This document shows positions 50,688 to 63,373 of a stretch of DNA of 64,000 bases, piece after piece. Position 1 is the first letter of the stretch; each line of letters starts with the position of its first letter. This stretch comes from Nocardioides sp. HDW12B (GTDB taxonomy: Bacteria; Actinomycetota; Actinomycetes; Propionibacteriales; Nocardioidaceae), in the NCBI RefSeq assembly GCF_011299595.1, contig NZ_CP049867.1, positions 1,550,001-1,614,000 of the forward strand, in the 5' to 3' direction. The notes beneath the pieces are model-generated. The model had not been told where the DNA came from and did no database searches. It worked only from the letters and a program-made list of their open reading frames with translations. The translations under genes were made by a program, and so were the position numbers.

Positions 50688-51953
50688 TTGAAGCCGTTGA
50701 GAATCGCGCTCCTGTCCTACCGCAGCAAGACCCACGTCGGGGGTCAGGGCGTCTACCTCCGCCACCTCTCGCGCGAGCTCGTCGCGCTCGGCCACGAGGT
50801 CGAGGTCTTCTCCGGCCAGCCCTACCCCGAGCTCGATCCCGGCGTCGGCCTGACGAAGGTGCCGAGCCTCGACCTCTACCGCGAGCCGGACCCCTTCCGG
50901 GTGCCGAGGCTGCGCGAGTTCCGCGACCTGGTGGACGTCTACGAGTTCCTCGCGATGTGCACCGCCGCCTTCCCCGAGCCGCGGACCTTCGCGATCCGGG
51001 TCGCGAAGGTGCTGCGCGGTCGGCGCGACGACTTCGACGTCGTGCACGACAACCAGACGCTGGGCTTCGGGATGCTGCGCATCGCCGAGGACCTGCCGCT
51101 GGTCACGACGATCCACCACCCGATCACCTTCGACCGTCGCGTCGACCTGGCCCACGCCTCGGGTCGCAAGAAGGCCAGCCTGCGCCGCTGGTACTCCTTC
51201 CTGCGCATGCAGGGCAAGGTCGCCCGCCGTCTGCCGCAGATCCTCACCGTCTCGGAGAGCAGCAAGCGCGACATCGCCCGCGACTTCGGCGTGGACCCCG
51301 AGCGGCTCCAGGTCATCACCCTCGGCGTCGACGAGGGCTTCCGCCCGCCGACGGGCCCGCGCGTGCCGGGCCGGCTGCTCGCGATGGCCTCGGCGGACAC
51401 CCCGATGAAGGGTGTCGCCACCCTGCTCGAGGCGCTGGCCAAGCTGCGCACCGAGCGTGACGTGTCCCTGGTCCTCGTGACCCGCCCGTCGCCGGGCGGG
51501 CGCACCGAGCAGCTCATCGAGCGTCTCGGCCTCGAGGACTGCGTCAGCTTCGTCTCCGGCGTCTCCGACGCCGAGCTGGTCGAGCTCATGGGCTCGGCCG
51601 AGGTGGCCTGCGTGCCGTCGCTCTACGAGGGCTTCTCGCTGCCCACCGCCGAGCTGATGGCCTGCGCCACCCCGCTGGTCGTGAGCCGCGCCGGGGCGAT
51701 CCCCGAGGTCGTCGGCCCCGACGGCGAGTGCGCCGACCTCGTCACCCCCGGCGACGTCGGCGAGCTGTACGACGCCCTCGGCGCGCTCCTCGACGACCCC
51801 GAGCGCCGGGCGCGCATGGGCGCCGCGGGACGCCGCCGCGTCGAGGAGCTGTTCAGCTGGCGGGCGGTCGCCGAGGCGACCGCCGCGGCGTACCAGCAGG
51901 CCGTGGACCGGCACGCCGGGACCACCCCGACCACCGGCGCCGACGCGCGCTGA
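50688..51953 (+). CDS. Glycosyltransferase family 4
   Basis: 421 residues from TTG at 50688 (a second TTG three codons on). GT-B fold: RIALLSYRSKTHVGGQGVYLRHLSRELVALGHEVEVFSG at the N-terminus; DFDVVHDNQTLGFGML; LTVSESSKRDIARDFG linker; LLAMASADTPMKGVATLLEALAKL and the GT4 donor motif E-x7-E in VPSLYEGFSLPTAELMACATPLVVS. It transfers a sugar from a nucleotide donor to an unknown acceptor. First gene of a three-gene operon with a methyltransferase and a toroid protein, starting from a promoter overlapped by the KstR operator. Mycobacterium tuberculosis has a comparable GT/methyltransferase neighbourhood around Rv0224c-Rv0225 (memory, not tested). Confidence 0.88.
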   Translation: MKPLRIALLSYRSKTHVGGQGVYLRHLSRELVALGHEVEVFSGQPYPELDPGVGLTKVPSLDLYREPDPFRVPRLREFRDLVDVYEFLAMCTAAFPEPRTFAIRVAKVLRGRRDDFDVVHDNQTLGFGMLRIAEDLPLVTTIHHPITFDRRVDLAHASGRKKASLRRWYSFLRMQGKVARRLPQILTVSESSKRDIARDFGVDPERLQVITLGVDEGFRPPTGPRVPGRLLAMASADTPMKGVATLLEALAKLRTERDVSLVLVTRPSPGGRTEQLIERLGLEDCVSFVSGVSDAELVELMGSAEVACVPSLYEGFSLPTAELMACATPLVVSRAGAIPEVVGPDGECADLVTPGDVGELYDALGALLDDPERRARMGAAGRRRVEELFSWRAVAEATAAAYQQAVDRHAGTTPTTGADAR

Positions 51954-52004
51954 CCCCGCACCACCACCGAACCGAACGACGACCACCCACGTGAGGAAGT
52001 GCCG

Positions 52005-52720
52005 ATGCTGACCGTCGACTTCGACCGACTCGGGCTCCGCGCCGGAGAGCGGGTCCTGGACATGGGCTGCGGCGCCGGCCGCCACGCCTTCGAGATGTAC
52101 AAGCGCGGCGCCGACGTCATCGCGCTCGACCAGGACGCCGACGAGCTCGCCACGGTGAGCGAGTGGTTCGCCGCGATGCGCGAGGAGGGCGACCTGCCGC
52201 TCGGCGCCGAGGCCGACGTCAAGCAGGGCGACGCGCTCAACCTGCCCTTCCCCGACGGCGACTTCGACCGGGTCGTCGCCTCCGAGGTGCTCGAGCACAT
52301 CCCCGACGACGACGGCGCGATCGCCGAGCTCGTCCGCGTGCTGCGCCCCGGCGGCACCATCGCCGTCACCGTGCCGCGCTGGCTGCCCGAGAAGGTCTGC
52401 TGGGCGCTCAGCGACGCCTACCACGAGGTCGAGGGCGGCCACGTCCGCATCTACCGCGGCAGCGAGCTCGTGACCAAGCTGGAGGCGGCCGGGCTGCGCT
52501 TCACCGGTCGCAACCACGTCCACGGCCTGCACTCGCCCTACTGGTGGCTCAAGTGCGCCGTCGGCGTCACCAACGACGACCACCCCGCGGTGAAGGCCTT
52601 CCACAAGGTCCTCGTGTGGGACATCGTCAAGCGTCCCCTGCCGACCCGCCTGGCCGAGAAGGTCCTGGACCCGCTGCTGGGCAAGAGCATGGTGCTCTAC
52701 CTGGAGAAGCCCGAGAAGGC

Positions 52721-52724
<4 letters not shown>
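52005..52724 (+). CDS. Class I SAM-dependent methyltransferase
   Basis: 239 residues; ATG at 52005 with GAGGAAG five bases upstream (GTG at 51999 overlaps that site). SAM motif I is VLDMGCGAGRHAFEMYKRGADVIALDQD; the post-I acidic residue is in ALDQD; motif II/III region GDALNLPFPDGDFDRVVASEVLEHI and RVLRPGGTIAVTVPRWLPE follow. The C-terminal VHGLHSPYWWLKCAVG is aromatic and basic and may contact a lipid or the membrane. Second gene of the KstR-controlled operon, 51 bases after the glycosyltransferase; its TGA overlaps the GTG of the next gene (GTGA). Confidence 0.9.
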
Positions 52725-54554
<1,830 letters not shown>

Positions 54555-54574
54555 CTTCGAACCCGGGAGTGACC

Positions 54575-56707
54575 ATGGCGATCGCGTTGACCGACGACCA
54601 GCGGGCCCTGGCGGACGCCGTGCGCGAGTGGTCCGCCTCGCTGGAGCCGTGTGCGCTGGTCAAGCGCTCCGAGACCGAGGGCCCCGACGCGTTCGCGCCG
54701 GCCGCCAAGGGCGTGGCCGAGCTCGGTCTCGCCGGCATCGCCCTGCCCGAGGACCTCGGCGGCGGGGGAGGGACGGTCCTCGACCTCGCGGTGGCGGTCG
54801 AGGCCGCCGCCGAGGCCCTGGTGCCCGGCGCGCTCGTGACGACCGCTGCCGCCGCCCTCGTCGTCGGTGGTGACCTCGCCCGCGACGTCGCCGCCGGCAC
54901 GGCCACGGTCGCGGTCGGGCTCGGCCCCAGCACGCTGACGGACGCGGGCCGCGACGGTGCCGACCTGACCGGCGAGGCCACCCGCGTCTGGGGTGCCGGG
55001 GTCGCCACCCACGCGCTGCTGCCGACCGCCGACGGCAGCTGGGTCCTCGTCGACGCGGCGTCGGCCGAGGTCGAGGCCGGGGACCCCCTCGACCTCGCCG
55101 GCCGGACCGGGACGCTGCGCCTGCACGGCGCCCCGGCGACCCCGGTGCAGGTCGACGCCGCCCGGCTGGACCGGCTGCTCGTCACCCTCGCCGCGGCCGA
55201 GGCGTCCGGCATCGCGCACTGGTGCGTGCGGACCGCGACGGCGTACGCCCGGACCCGTGAGCAGTTCGGTCGCCCCATCGGCTCGTTCCAGGCCGTCAAG
55301 CACCTGTGCGCGCGGATGCTCGAGGCCGCGGAGTCCGCCACCGCCGCCGCCTGGGACGCCGCCGGCTGCGCCGACGACGCCGGGCAGGAGGACGCCGAGC
55401 AGCACGCGCTCGCCGCCGCTGTCGCCGGGGCGAGCGCGCTCGACCTCGCCGTCGACACCGCGCACGACGCCATCCAGGTGCTCGGCGGCATCGGCTACAC
55501 CTGGGAGCACGACGCCCACCTCTATCTGCGCCGTGCCCTGACCACCCGGCTCGTCCTCGGGGGCTCCGACCGGTTCCGCCTCGCGCTGGCCGACCTCGCC
55601 CGCGCCGGCGTACGGCGTCGGGTCCACCTGCCGCTCGGCCCCCGCGCTGAGGAGGTACGTCGTGAACTCGCGCAGACGATCGCCGAGGTGACCGCAGCGC
55701 CCGTCACCGACCGGCAGGCCGCCCTGGTCCGCACGGGTCTGCTCATGCCGCACTGGCCGGCCCCCTACGGTCGCGACGCCGACGCCGTGGAGCAGCTCGT
55801 CATCGACGAGGAGCTGGCCCGCGCCGGTGTGGAGCGACCGAGCCTCTTCATCGGGGCCTGGGCCGGGCCCACGATCGTGGCGCACGGCACCCAGCAGCAG
55901 AAGGACCGCTTCCTGCCGCCGACGCTGAGCGGGGAGATCACCTGGTGCCAGCTGTTCAGCGAGCCGGGGGCCGGCAGCGACCTCGCCGCGCTGCGCACCC
56001 GCGCCGACCGGGTCGAGGGCGGCTGGGTCCTCAACGGCCAGAAGGTCTGGACCTCCGTGGCCGCCGAGGCCGACTGGGCCATCTGCCTGGTCCGCACCGA
56101 TCCGGAGGCCGCCAAGCACCGCGGCATCAGCTATGTCCTGCTCGACATGACCACCCCGGGCATCACGATCCGGCCGTTGCGCGAGCTGACCGGCGAGGCG
56201 CTGTTCAACGAGGTGTTCCTCGACGACGTGCACGTGCCCGACGACTGCGTGGTCGGCGAGGTGGACGGCGGGTGGCCGCTCGCGCGGACCACGCTGGCCA
56301 ACGAGCGCGTCGCGATCAGCGACAGCTCCTTCGGCGTGAGCGTCGAGCGGGCGCTGGCGGCGGCGGGCGACGACCCGTCCGCCCTGGTCCGTGAGCGCCT
56401 CGGCGGCGCCGTGGCCGAGGCCGGGCTCAGCAAGGCGCTGGGGCTGCGCGCCACCCTGCGCACCCTGGCCGGGGCCGGTCCGGGGCCGGAGTCCAGCGTG
56501 CAGAAGCTCGTCGGCGTCCGGCAGCGGCAGGACTCCGCCCAGCTGGCGCTGGACCTGCTGGCCGGCGACGTGCTGAGCGGCACCGAGCAGGGCCGGGCGG
56601 CGGTGCACGAGGCACTGGTGACCCGCTGCCTGAGCATCGCGGGCGGCACCACGCAGGTCCTGCTGAACATCGTGGGGGAGCGGATCCTGGGTCTCCCGCG
56701 GGACTGA
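54575..56707 (+). CDS. fadE34: Two-domain acyl-CoA dehydrogenase, FadE34 (ChsE3) type
   Basis: 710 residues, against 711 for M. tuberculosis FadE34; two acyl-CoA dehydrogenase units in one chain. The N-terminal unit (about 1-345) ends in a typical QVLGGIGYTWEHDAHLYLRRA but lacks the FAD-loop motif; the C-terminal unit (about 365-710) has WCQLFSEPGAGSDLAALRTRAD, NGQKVWTSVA and GGTTQVLLNIVGERILGLPRD. FadE34 dehydrogenates branched C5-side-chain steroid CoA esters, cholate-type and cholesterol-type. ATG follows GGGAG by five bases. In M. tuberculosis it lies next to kstR; here a glycosyltransferase/methyltransferase cassette has been placed, or kept, between them. A KstR operator covers the promoter. 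Confidence 0.92.
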   Translation: MAIALTDDQRALADAVREWSASLEPCALVKRSETEGPDAFAPAAKGVAELGLAGIALPEDLGGGGGTVLDLAVAVEAAAEALVPGALVTTAAAALVVGGDLARDVAAGTATVAVGLGPSTLTDAGRDGADLTGEATRVWGAGVATHALLPTADGSWVLVDAASAEVEAGDPLDLAGRTGTLRLHGAPATPVQVDAARLDRLLVTLAAAEASGIAHWCVRTATAYARTREQFGRPIGSFQAVKHLCARMLEAAESATAAAWDAAGCADDAGQEDAEQHALAAAVAGASALDLAVDTAHDAIQVLGGIGYTWEHDAHLYLRRALTTRLVLGGSDRFRLALADLARAGVRRRVHLPLGPRAEEVRRELAQTIAEVTAAPVTDRQAALVRTGLLMPHWPAPYGRDADAVEQLVIDEELARAGVERPSLFIGAWAGPTIVAHGTQQQKDRFLPPTLSGEITWCQLFSEPGAGSDLAALRTRADRVEGGWVLNGQKVWTSVAAEADWAICLVRTDPEAAKHRGISYVLLDMTTPGITIRPLRELTGEALFNEVFLDDVHVPDDCVVGEVDGGWPLARTTLANERVAISDSSFGVSVERALAAAGDDPSALVRERLGGAVAEAGLSKALGLRATLRTLAGAGPGPESSVQKLVGVRQRQDSAQLALDLLAGDVLSGTEQGRAAVHEALVTRCLSIAGGTTQVLLNIVGERILGLPRD

Positions 56708-56717
56708 GCGAGGCAGG

Positions 56718-56736
56718 CGTCGGCGTGCCGCCGACG
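56718..56736 (+). terminator. Hairpin downstream of fadE34
   Basis: CGTCGGC (56718-56724) pairs with GCCGACG (56730-56736) across five bases, 11 bases after the fadE34 stop. No T-tract, as is usual for actinobacterial terminators. Confidence 0.45.
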
Positions 56737-56755
56737 ACACGCCGGTAACGAGTTG

Positions 56756-56807
56756 GCCACGTGGCACCCCCTGAAGGGGGTTGCAGCGGGCTCGACCGCA
56801 GTAGGGT
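56756..56807 (+). promoter_or_regulatory. Promoter and operator of the bet operon
   Basis: TTGCAG (56781-56786) and TAGGGT (56802-56807) are 15 bp apart; the -10 ends six bases before the betB ATG (leaderless). ACCCCCT (56766-56772), GA, AGGGGGT (56775-56781) form an inverted repeat that touches the -35 element, and GCCACGTGGC (56756-56765) is a perfect 10-bp palindrome just upstream. Candidate sites for a repressor of choline/betaine genes. Confidence 0.55.
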
Positions 56808-56813
56808 GCCCGC

Positions 56814-58337
56814 ATGGTGGAAGGGATCTACGTCCAGGGGGAATGGGTCCGGTCCGCGACCGACGGCACGAGGGAGATCCGGTGCCCGGCCGACTCCTCG
56901 CACGTCCGTGACGTCGTCGAGGGCACGTCCGAGCACGTCGACGCCGCGGTCGCCGCCGCCCGCGCCGCCTTCGACGACGGTGCCTGGAGCACGTCCTCGC
57001 CGCTGGAGCGCGGCCGCATCCTGCACCGCGTGGCCGACCTGCTCGAGCGGGACAAGGCCGCGGTCGCCCGCGCCGAGACCCTCGACACCGGCAAGCGCCT
57101 CGTCGAGAGCGAGTACGACGTCGACGACGTGGTCGGTGTGTTCCGCCACTACGGCAACCTCGCCGGCGAGAATGCGGGCCGGGTGGTCGAGACCGGTCGC
57201 TCCGACGTCGTGAGCCGCGTGGTCACCGAGCCGGTCGGCGTCTGTGCGCTCATCACGCCGTGGAACTACCCCCTGCTGCAGACCTCGTGGAAGGTCGCGC
57301 CGGCGATCGCCGCGGGATGCACCTTCGTGCTCAAGCCGAGCGAGCTCTCCCCGAGCACCGCCATCCTGCTCATGGACCTGCTGACCGAGGCCGGCGTCCC
57401 GGCCGGTGTGGCCAACCTCGTCACCGGCACCGGGCAGGACGTCGGCGTGCCGATGGTGGCGGACCCGCGAGTCGACCTGGTGTCGTTCACGGGCAGTCTC
57501 GCCGCCGGTCGCAGCATCATGGCGTCGGCCAGCGACACGGTGAAGAAGGTCGCCCTCGAGCTGGGCGGCAAGAACCCCAACGTCGTCTTCGCCGACGCCG
57601 ACCTCGAGTCGGCCCTCGACATGGCCACCACCGCGGTGTTCCTGCACAGCGGCCAGGTCTGCTCGGCCGGCGCCCGGCTGATCGTGGAGGAGTCCATCCA
57701 CGACTTCTTCGTCGACGAGGTCGTCCGCCGGGCCGGTCTCATCGTCGTCGGCGGGCCCTTCGACGACGCCGCCGAGACCGGTGCGCTGATCTCCGCCACC
57801 CACCTGGCCAAGGTCGAGGACTACGTCGCGGCCGGCCTCGCGGAGGGCGCCGTGCTGCGCTGCGGCGGCGCCCGTCCCGACGACGCGGCACTGGCTGACG
57901 GGTTCTTCTACCTCCCGACGGTCCTCGACGGCTGCCGCACCGACATGTCGGTCGTGCAGGAGGAGTCCTTCGGGCCGGTGCTGACCGTCGAGACGTTCCG
58001 CGACGAGGACGAGGCGGTGCGGCTCGCCAACGACAGCATCTACGGCCTCGCCGGTGCGGTCTGGACCCAGGACGCCGGCAAGGGACAGCGCGTCGCCGGT
58101 CGGCTGCGCATGGGCACGGTCTGGATCAACGACTTCCACCCCTACGTGCCGCAGGCCGAGTGGGGCGGCTACAAGCAGTCGGGCAACGGCCGCGAGCTCG
58201 GCCACCACGGTCTGGCCGAGTACACCGAGACCAAGCACGTCTGGCACAACATCGCCCCGGCCCCGCAGCGATGGTTCCCCAGCAGCGAGCGCCCGGACCC
58301 CCGGGCCGGCGCCGCGACCACCCCCCAGGAGGCATGA
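56814..58337 (+). CDS. betB: Betaine-aldehyde dehydrogenase
   Basis: 507 residues. Aldehyde dehydrogenase superfamily: [34 protein letters not shown] (NAD loop), [14 protein letters not shown], catalytic Glu in [20 protein letters not shown] and catalytic Cys in [47 protein letters not shown] is typical of betaine-aldehyde dehydrogenases. It oxidises betaine aldehyde to glycine betaine with NAD+. First gene of the betB-betA-ABC operon, five bases before betA. Classification as BetB rests on context as well as sequence. Confidence 0.9.
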   Translation: MVEGIYVQGEWVRSATDGTREIRCPADSSHVRDVVEGTSEHVDAAVAAARAAFDDGAWSTSSPLERGRILHRVADLLERDKAAVARAETLDTGKRLVESEYDVDDVVGVFRHYGNLAGENAGRVVETGRSDVVSRVVTEPVGVCALITPWNYPLLQTSWKVAPAIAAGCTFVLKPSELSPSTAILLMDLLTEAGVPAGVANLVTGTGQDVGVPMVADPRVDLVSFTGSLAAGRSIMASASDTVKKVALELGGKNPNVVFADADLESALDMATTAVFLHSGQVCSAGARLIVEESIHDFFVDEVVRRAGLIVVGGPFDDAAETGALISATHLAKVEDYVAAGLAEGAVLRCGGARPDDAALADGFFYLPTVLDGCRTDMSVVQEESFGPVLTVETFRDEDEAVRLANDSIYGLAGAVWTQDAGKGQRVAGRLRMGTVWINDFHPYVPQAEWGGYKQSGNGRELGHHGLAEYTETKHVWHNIAPAPQRWFPSSERPDPRAGAATTPQEA

Positions 58338-58341
58338 TCCC

Positions 58342-60029
58342 GTGAGCGCCAAGCGGTCGACCTACGACCACGTCATCGTCGGCGGGGGATCGGCCGGGTG
58401 CGCACTGGGCAACCGCCTCAGTGCCGACGGCGCGAGCGTGCTCGTGCTGGAGGCGGGCCGCTCGGACATCAAGCTGGACCCCTTCATCCACATGCCGGCG
58501 GCCCTGCCCTACCCGATCGGCAACCGGCTCTACGACTGGAAGTACGAGTCCGAGCCGGAGCCGCACATGGGCGGGCGGACGGTCTACCACGCCCGCGGCA
58601 AGGTGCTCGGCGGGTCCTCGAGCATCAACGGCATGATCTTCCAGCGCGGCAACCCGCTCGACTACGAGCGCTGGGCGGCCGACCCGGGCATGGAGAGCTG
58701 GGACTACGCCCACTGCCTGCCCTACTTCAAGCGCATGGAGACCACGCTGGCCGGCGCGAACGAGTGGCGCGGCGGCAGCGGCCCGCTCGTGCTCGAGCGC
58801 GGCCCCGCCACCAGCCCGCTCTTCGGGGCCTTCTTCGAGGCCGTCCAGCAGGCCGGCCACCCGCTGACCGACGACGTCAACGGCTACCGGCAGGAGGGGT
58901 TCGCGAAGTTCGACCGCAACGTGCACAACGGCCGCCGCCTGAGCGCGGCGCGGGCCTACCTCCACCCGGTCCGCAAGCGGCCCAACCTGCGCGTCGAGAC
59001 CCTCGCGATGGTCACCGGCCTCGAGATGGACGGCAACCGCGTCACCGGCGTGCGCTACCACCGGGCCGGTCGCGGCGACCACGTCGTGCAGGCCGGCGAG
59101 GTCATCCTCTGCGGCGGCGCCATCAACACCCCGCAGCTGTTGCTGCTGTCCGGCATCGGCCCCAAGGCCGACCTCGAGGCGCTCGGCATCGACGTCGTGG
59201 CCGACCTGCCGGGCGTCGGCGCGAACCTCCAGGACCACCTCGAGGTCTACATCCAGTACGCCTCCAAGCAGCCGGTCTCCATCGGACCGTGGCTCAAGCA
59301 CCGGCACAAGCCGCGCATCGGTGCCGAGTGGCTGTTCCTGCACAAGGGCGTCGGCGCCAGCAACCACTTCGAGGCCGGCGGCTTCATCCGCAGCAACGAC
59401 GAGGTCGCCTACCCGAACCTGATGTTCCACTTCCTGCCCATCGCGATCCGGTACGACGGGTCCCAGCCGGCCTCGGAGCACGGCTACCAGGTGCACATCG
59501 GCCCGATGTACTCCGACGTGCGGGGGAGCGTGACCCTGAAGTCGCGCGACCCCTTCGAGCACCCGGCGCTGCAGTTCAACTACCTCTCGACCGAGAACGA
59601 CCGGCGGGAGTGGATCGAGATGGTGCGCGCGGCCCGCGACATCCTCAACCAGCCCGCGTTCGACGCGTTCAACGCCGGCGAGATCTCGCCGGGGCCGTCG
59701 GTGGAGACCGACCAGGAGATCCTCGACTGGGTCGCCAAGGACGCCGAGACCGCGCTGCACCCCTCCTGCACCGCCAAGATGGGCACCGGCGACGACGCCG
59801 TGCTCGACCCGACGAGCATGAAGGTGCACGGCGTCGAGGGCCTGCGGGCGGTCGACGCCTCCGCGATGCCCTACGTGACCAACGGCAACATCTACGCCCC
59901 GGTGATGATGCTGGCCGAGAAGGCCGCCGACCTGATCCTCGGCAACACCCCGCTGCCCCCGCTCGACGTCCCCTTCTACCGCCACGGAGCCGGCATGCCG
60001 CTCCAGCCGCCGACCCCGGGAGGTACCTC

Positions 60030-60033
<4 letters not shown>
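58342..60033 (+). CDS. betA: Choline dehydrogenase
   Basis: 563 residues from GTG, with AGGAGG nine bases upstream. GMC oxidoreductase: [19 protein letters not shown] (FAD loop), [29 protein letters not shown] (GMC signature 1), [21 protein letters not shown] (signature 2), and the C-terminal [18 protein letters not shown] with active-site His, then [19 protein letters not shown]. The choline dehydrogenase subgroup fits best. It oxidises choline to betaine aldehyde at the membrane, supplying BetB. Its TGA overlaps the GTG of the ABC ATPase gene (GTGA), tying synthesis and uptake of betaine into one transcript. Confidence 0.93.
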
Positions 60034-61189
<1,156 letters not shown>

Positions 61190-61193
<4 letters not shown>

Positions 61194-63247
61194 CGATGCT
61201 CCAGGACCGGCCCACCAGCGACAGCAGGCCGCCCGCCCCCCAGCGGCGACCGGACCTGCGGGAGCGGTGGCGGCTGATGCCGACGGCTCTCAAGGCCGGC
61301 GTCGTGCTGGTGCTCTGGTTCGTGGTGTGGCTGGTGCTGCGTGGCCAGGACACCCTCGTGCTCCCGGGACGCGACAGCACCGCGGTGCACGACTGGCTCA
61401 CCGGCTTCCGCGACGACCTGCTCGCGAGCCGCGACACCAACGTCTTCATGCAGTTCACCGGGGTGGTCTCGGACGCGTTCTCCGCGCTCATCGAGTACCT
61501 CCAGGGTCTCGTCGCGGCGCCCGCCTTCCCCCGCCCGGTGCCGGAGATCGGCTGGCTGGGCGTGGTCGCGCTCGCCACCTGGGTCGGCTACGCCATCGCC
61601 TCCTGGCGGATCGCCGTCCTCGTCGCGGCCTCGTTCGTCTCCTTCGGCCTGCTGGGCTACTGGGAGGAGTCGATGGACACCCTGCTGGTGACCCTGTCCT
61701 CGGTGGGGGTCGCGGTGCTGGTCGGCATCCCGCTGGGCATCCTCATCGGGCGTCGCAAGTGGGCCGAGAACCTCGTGACGCCGGTGCTGGACGTCATGCA
61801 GACGATGCCGACCTTCGTCTACCTGATCCCGGTCGTGCTCTTCTTCGGCATCGGGACCTCCGGTGCCGTGGCGGCGACCATCATCTACGCGCTGCCGCCG
61901 GTCATCCGCATCACCGGCCACGGCATCCGGACCGTGTCGACGACCACCATCGAGGCCAGCGACTCCCTCGGACAGACCGACTGGCAGCGGCTGCGCCACG
62001 TGCAGCTGCCGATGGCCCGCAAGACCATCATCGTCGGCATCAACCAGACCACGATGGCCGCGCTGTCGATGGTGGTGCTGGCCGCCTTCGTCAACGGGCC
62101 CGGGCTCGGCGAGCCGGTGCTGGAGTCGCTGCGCATCCTCGACATCGGGCGCGGCTTCGTGCCGTCGCTGGCGATCGTGGTCATGGCGATCATGCTCGAC
62201 CGCAGCACGACCGCGGCCAGCGAGCGCAGCGAGCGGGTCGCCCGCTCCGGCGGCGAGGACGTACGACGTCGCCGGATCACGCTCGCGGTCACCGGCGCGG
62301 CGGCGATCGGGGCGGTGCTCTACTCGCGCTACAGCCTCTGGGCCGCGGAGTTCCCCGAGACCTCGGTCGGCTCGACGCTCGCGGACTGGACCAACACCGT
62401 GGTGCGCGGCTTCACCGACAACTACTCGTCGGTGACCTCCTCGATCAAGGACGGCATCACGGCCGTCACCATCAACCCCCTCGAGGCGCTGATCGCCGAC
62501 TCGCCGTGGTACCTCATGGCCGCGGTGATCCTGGCGCTCGGCTTCATCCTCGGCGGCTGGCGCGTGCTCCCGGTCGTCACCGCCTGCCTGGCGGGGCTGT
62601 ACTTCCTCGACCTGTGGCACGACGCGATGGTCACGCTGACCATGGTCCTGGTCGCCACCGCGATCGTGATGGTGCTGGCGCTGGTCATCGGCGTCTGGAT
62701 GGCCCGCTCGGCCCGCGCGGACCTCGTCATCCGCCCGGTCCTCGACGCCGCCCAGACGATCCCGCCGTTCGTCTACCTGCTGCCGTCGCTGGCGCTCTTC
62801 GGCCCGGGGCGCTTCGCCGCCATCGTGGCCGCGGTCGTCTACTCGGCCCCGGTCGCCATCAAGCTGGTCACCGACGGCATCCGGGGGGTGCCGGAGACCA
62901 CCCTCGAGGCCTCCCGCTCCACCGGCACCTCGCGCTGGCAGGAGATCCGCAAGGTGCAGATCCCGATGGCGCGCGGCTCGCTGGTGCTGGCGGCCAACCA
63001 GGGCCTGCTCTACGTGCTGTCGATGGTCGCCATCGGCGGTCTCGTCGGTGCCGGCGCCCTCGGGTACGCCGTCGCGCTGGGCGTCTCGCGCAGCGAGGAG
63101 TGGGGCAAGGGCATGGCCGCGGGCATCTCGATCGTGCTGCTCGGGATCCTGCTCGACCGCATCATGCGCGGAGCGGCGCGGGTCAAGGCCGACCCGCTGG
63201 CCGGGGCCGGAGGATCCTCCGGGCCGCCCGTTTCGCCCGTTGCATGA
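61190..63247 (+). CDS. Glycine betaine ABC transporter permease, two permease units fused
   Basis: 685 residues, about twice the length of ProW/OpuAB. Two transmembrane permease units: the first has an EAA loop [38 protein letters not shown], the second [38 protein letters not shown], each preceded by [21 protein letters not shown] and [22 protein letters not shown] gene duplication and fusion is the simplest origin, so one chain would supply both halves of the channel. An alternative start is ATG at 61196. Coupled to the ATPase by GTGA. Between this gene and the binding-protein gene is a 126-base interval with its own hairpin. Confidence 0.93.
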
Positions 63248-63373
63248 CCACTTCGGACCCAAACGTGACGGACTTGTGACCGTGCCGCGATCAGCGATCG
63301 GGCGTGGTCGGTACAGAGTGGCAGCAGAGACCGGACGCGAGACCGGGTCCGGTCGACGACGAAGGGGTACGAC

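Noticed and set aside
56747-56754. AACGAGTT as a third KstR half-match upstream of betB
   Set aside because: Flanking T and A of the TnnAACnnGTTnnA consensus are missing and there is no AGAAT element beside it.
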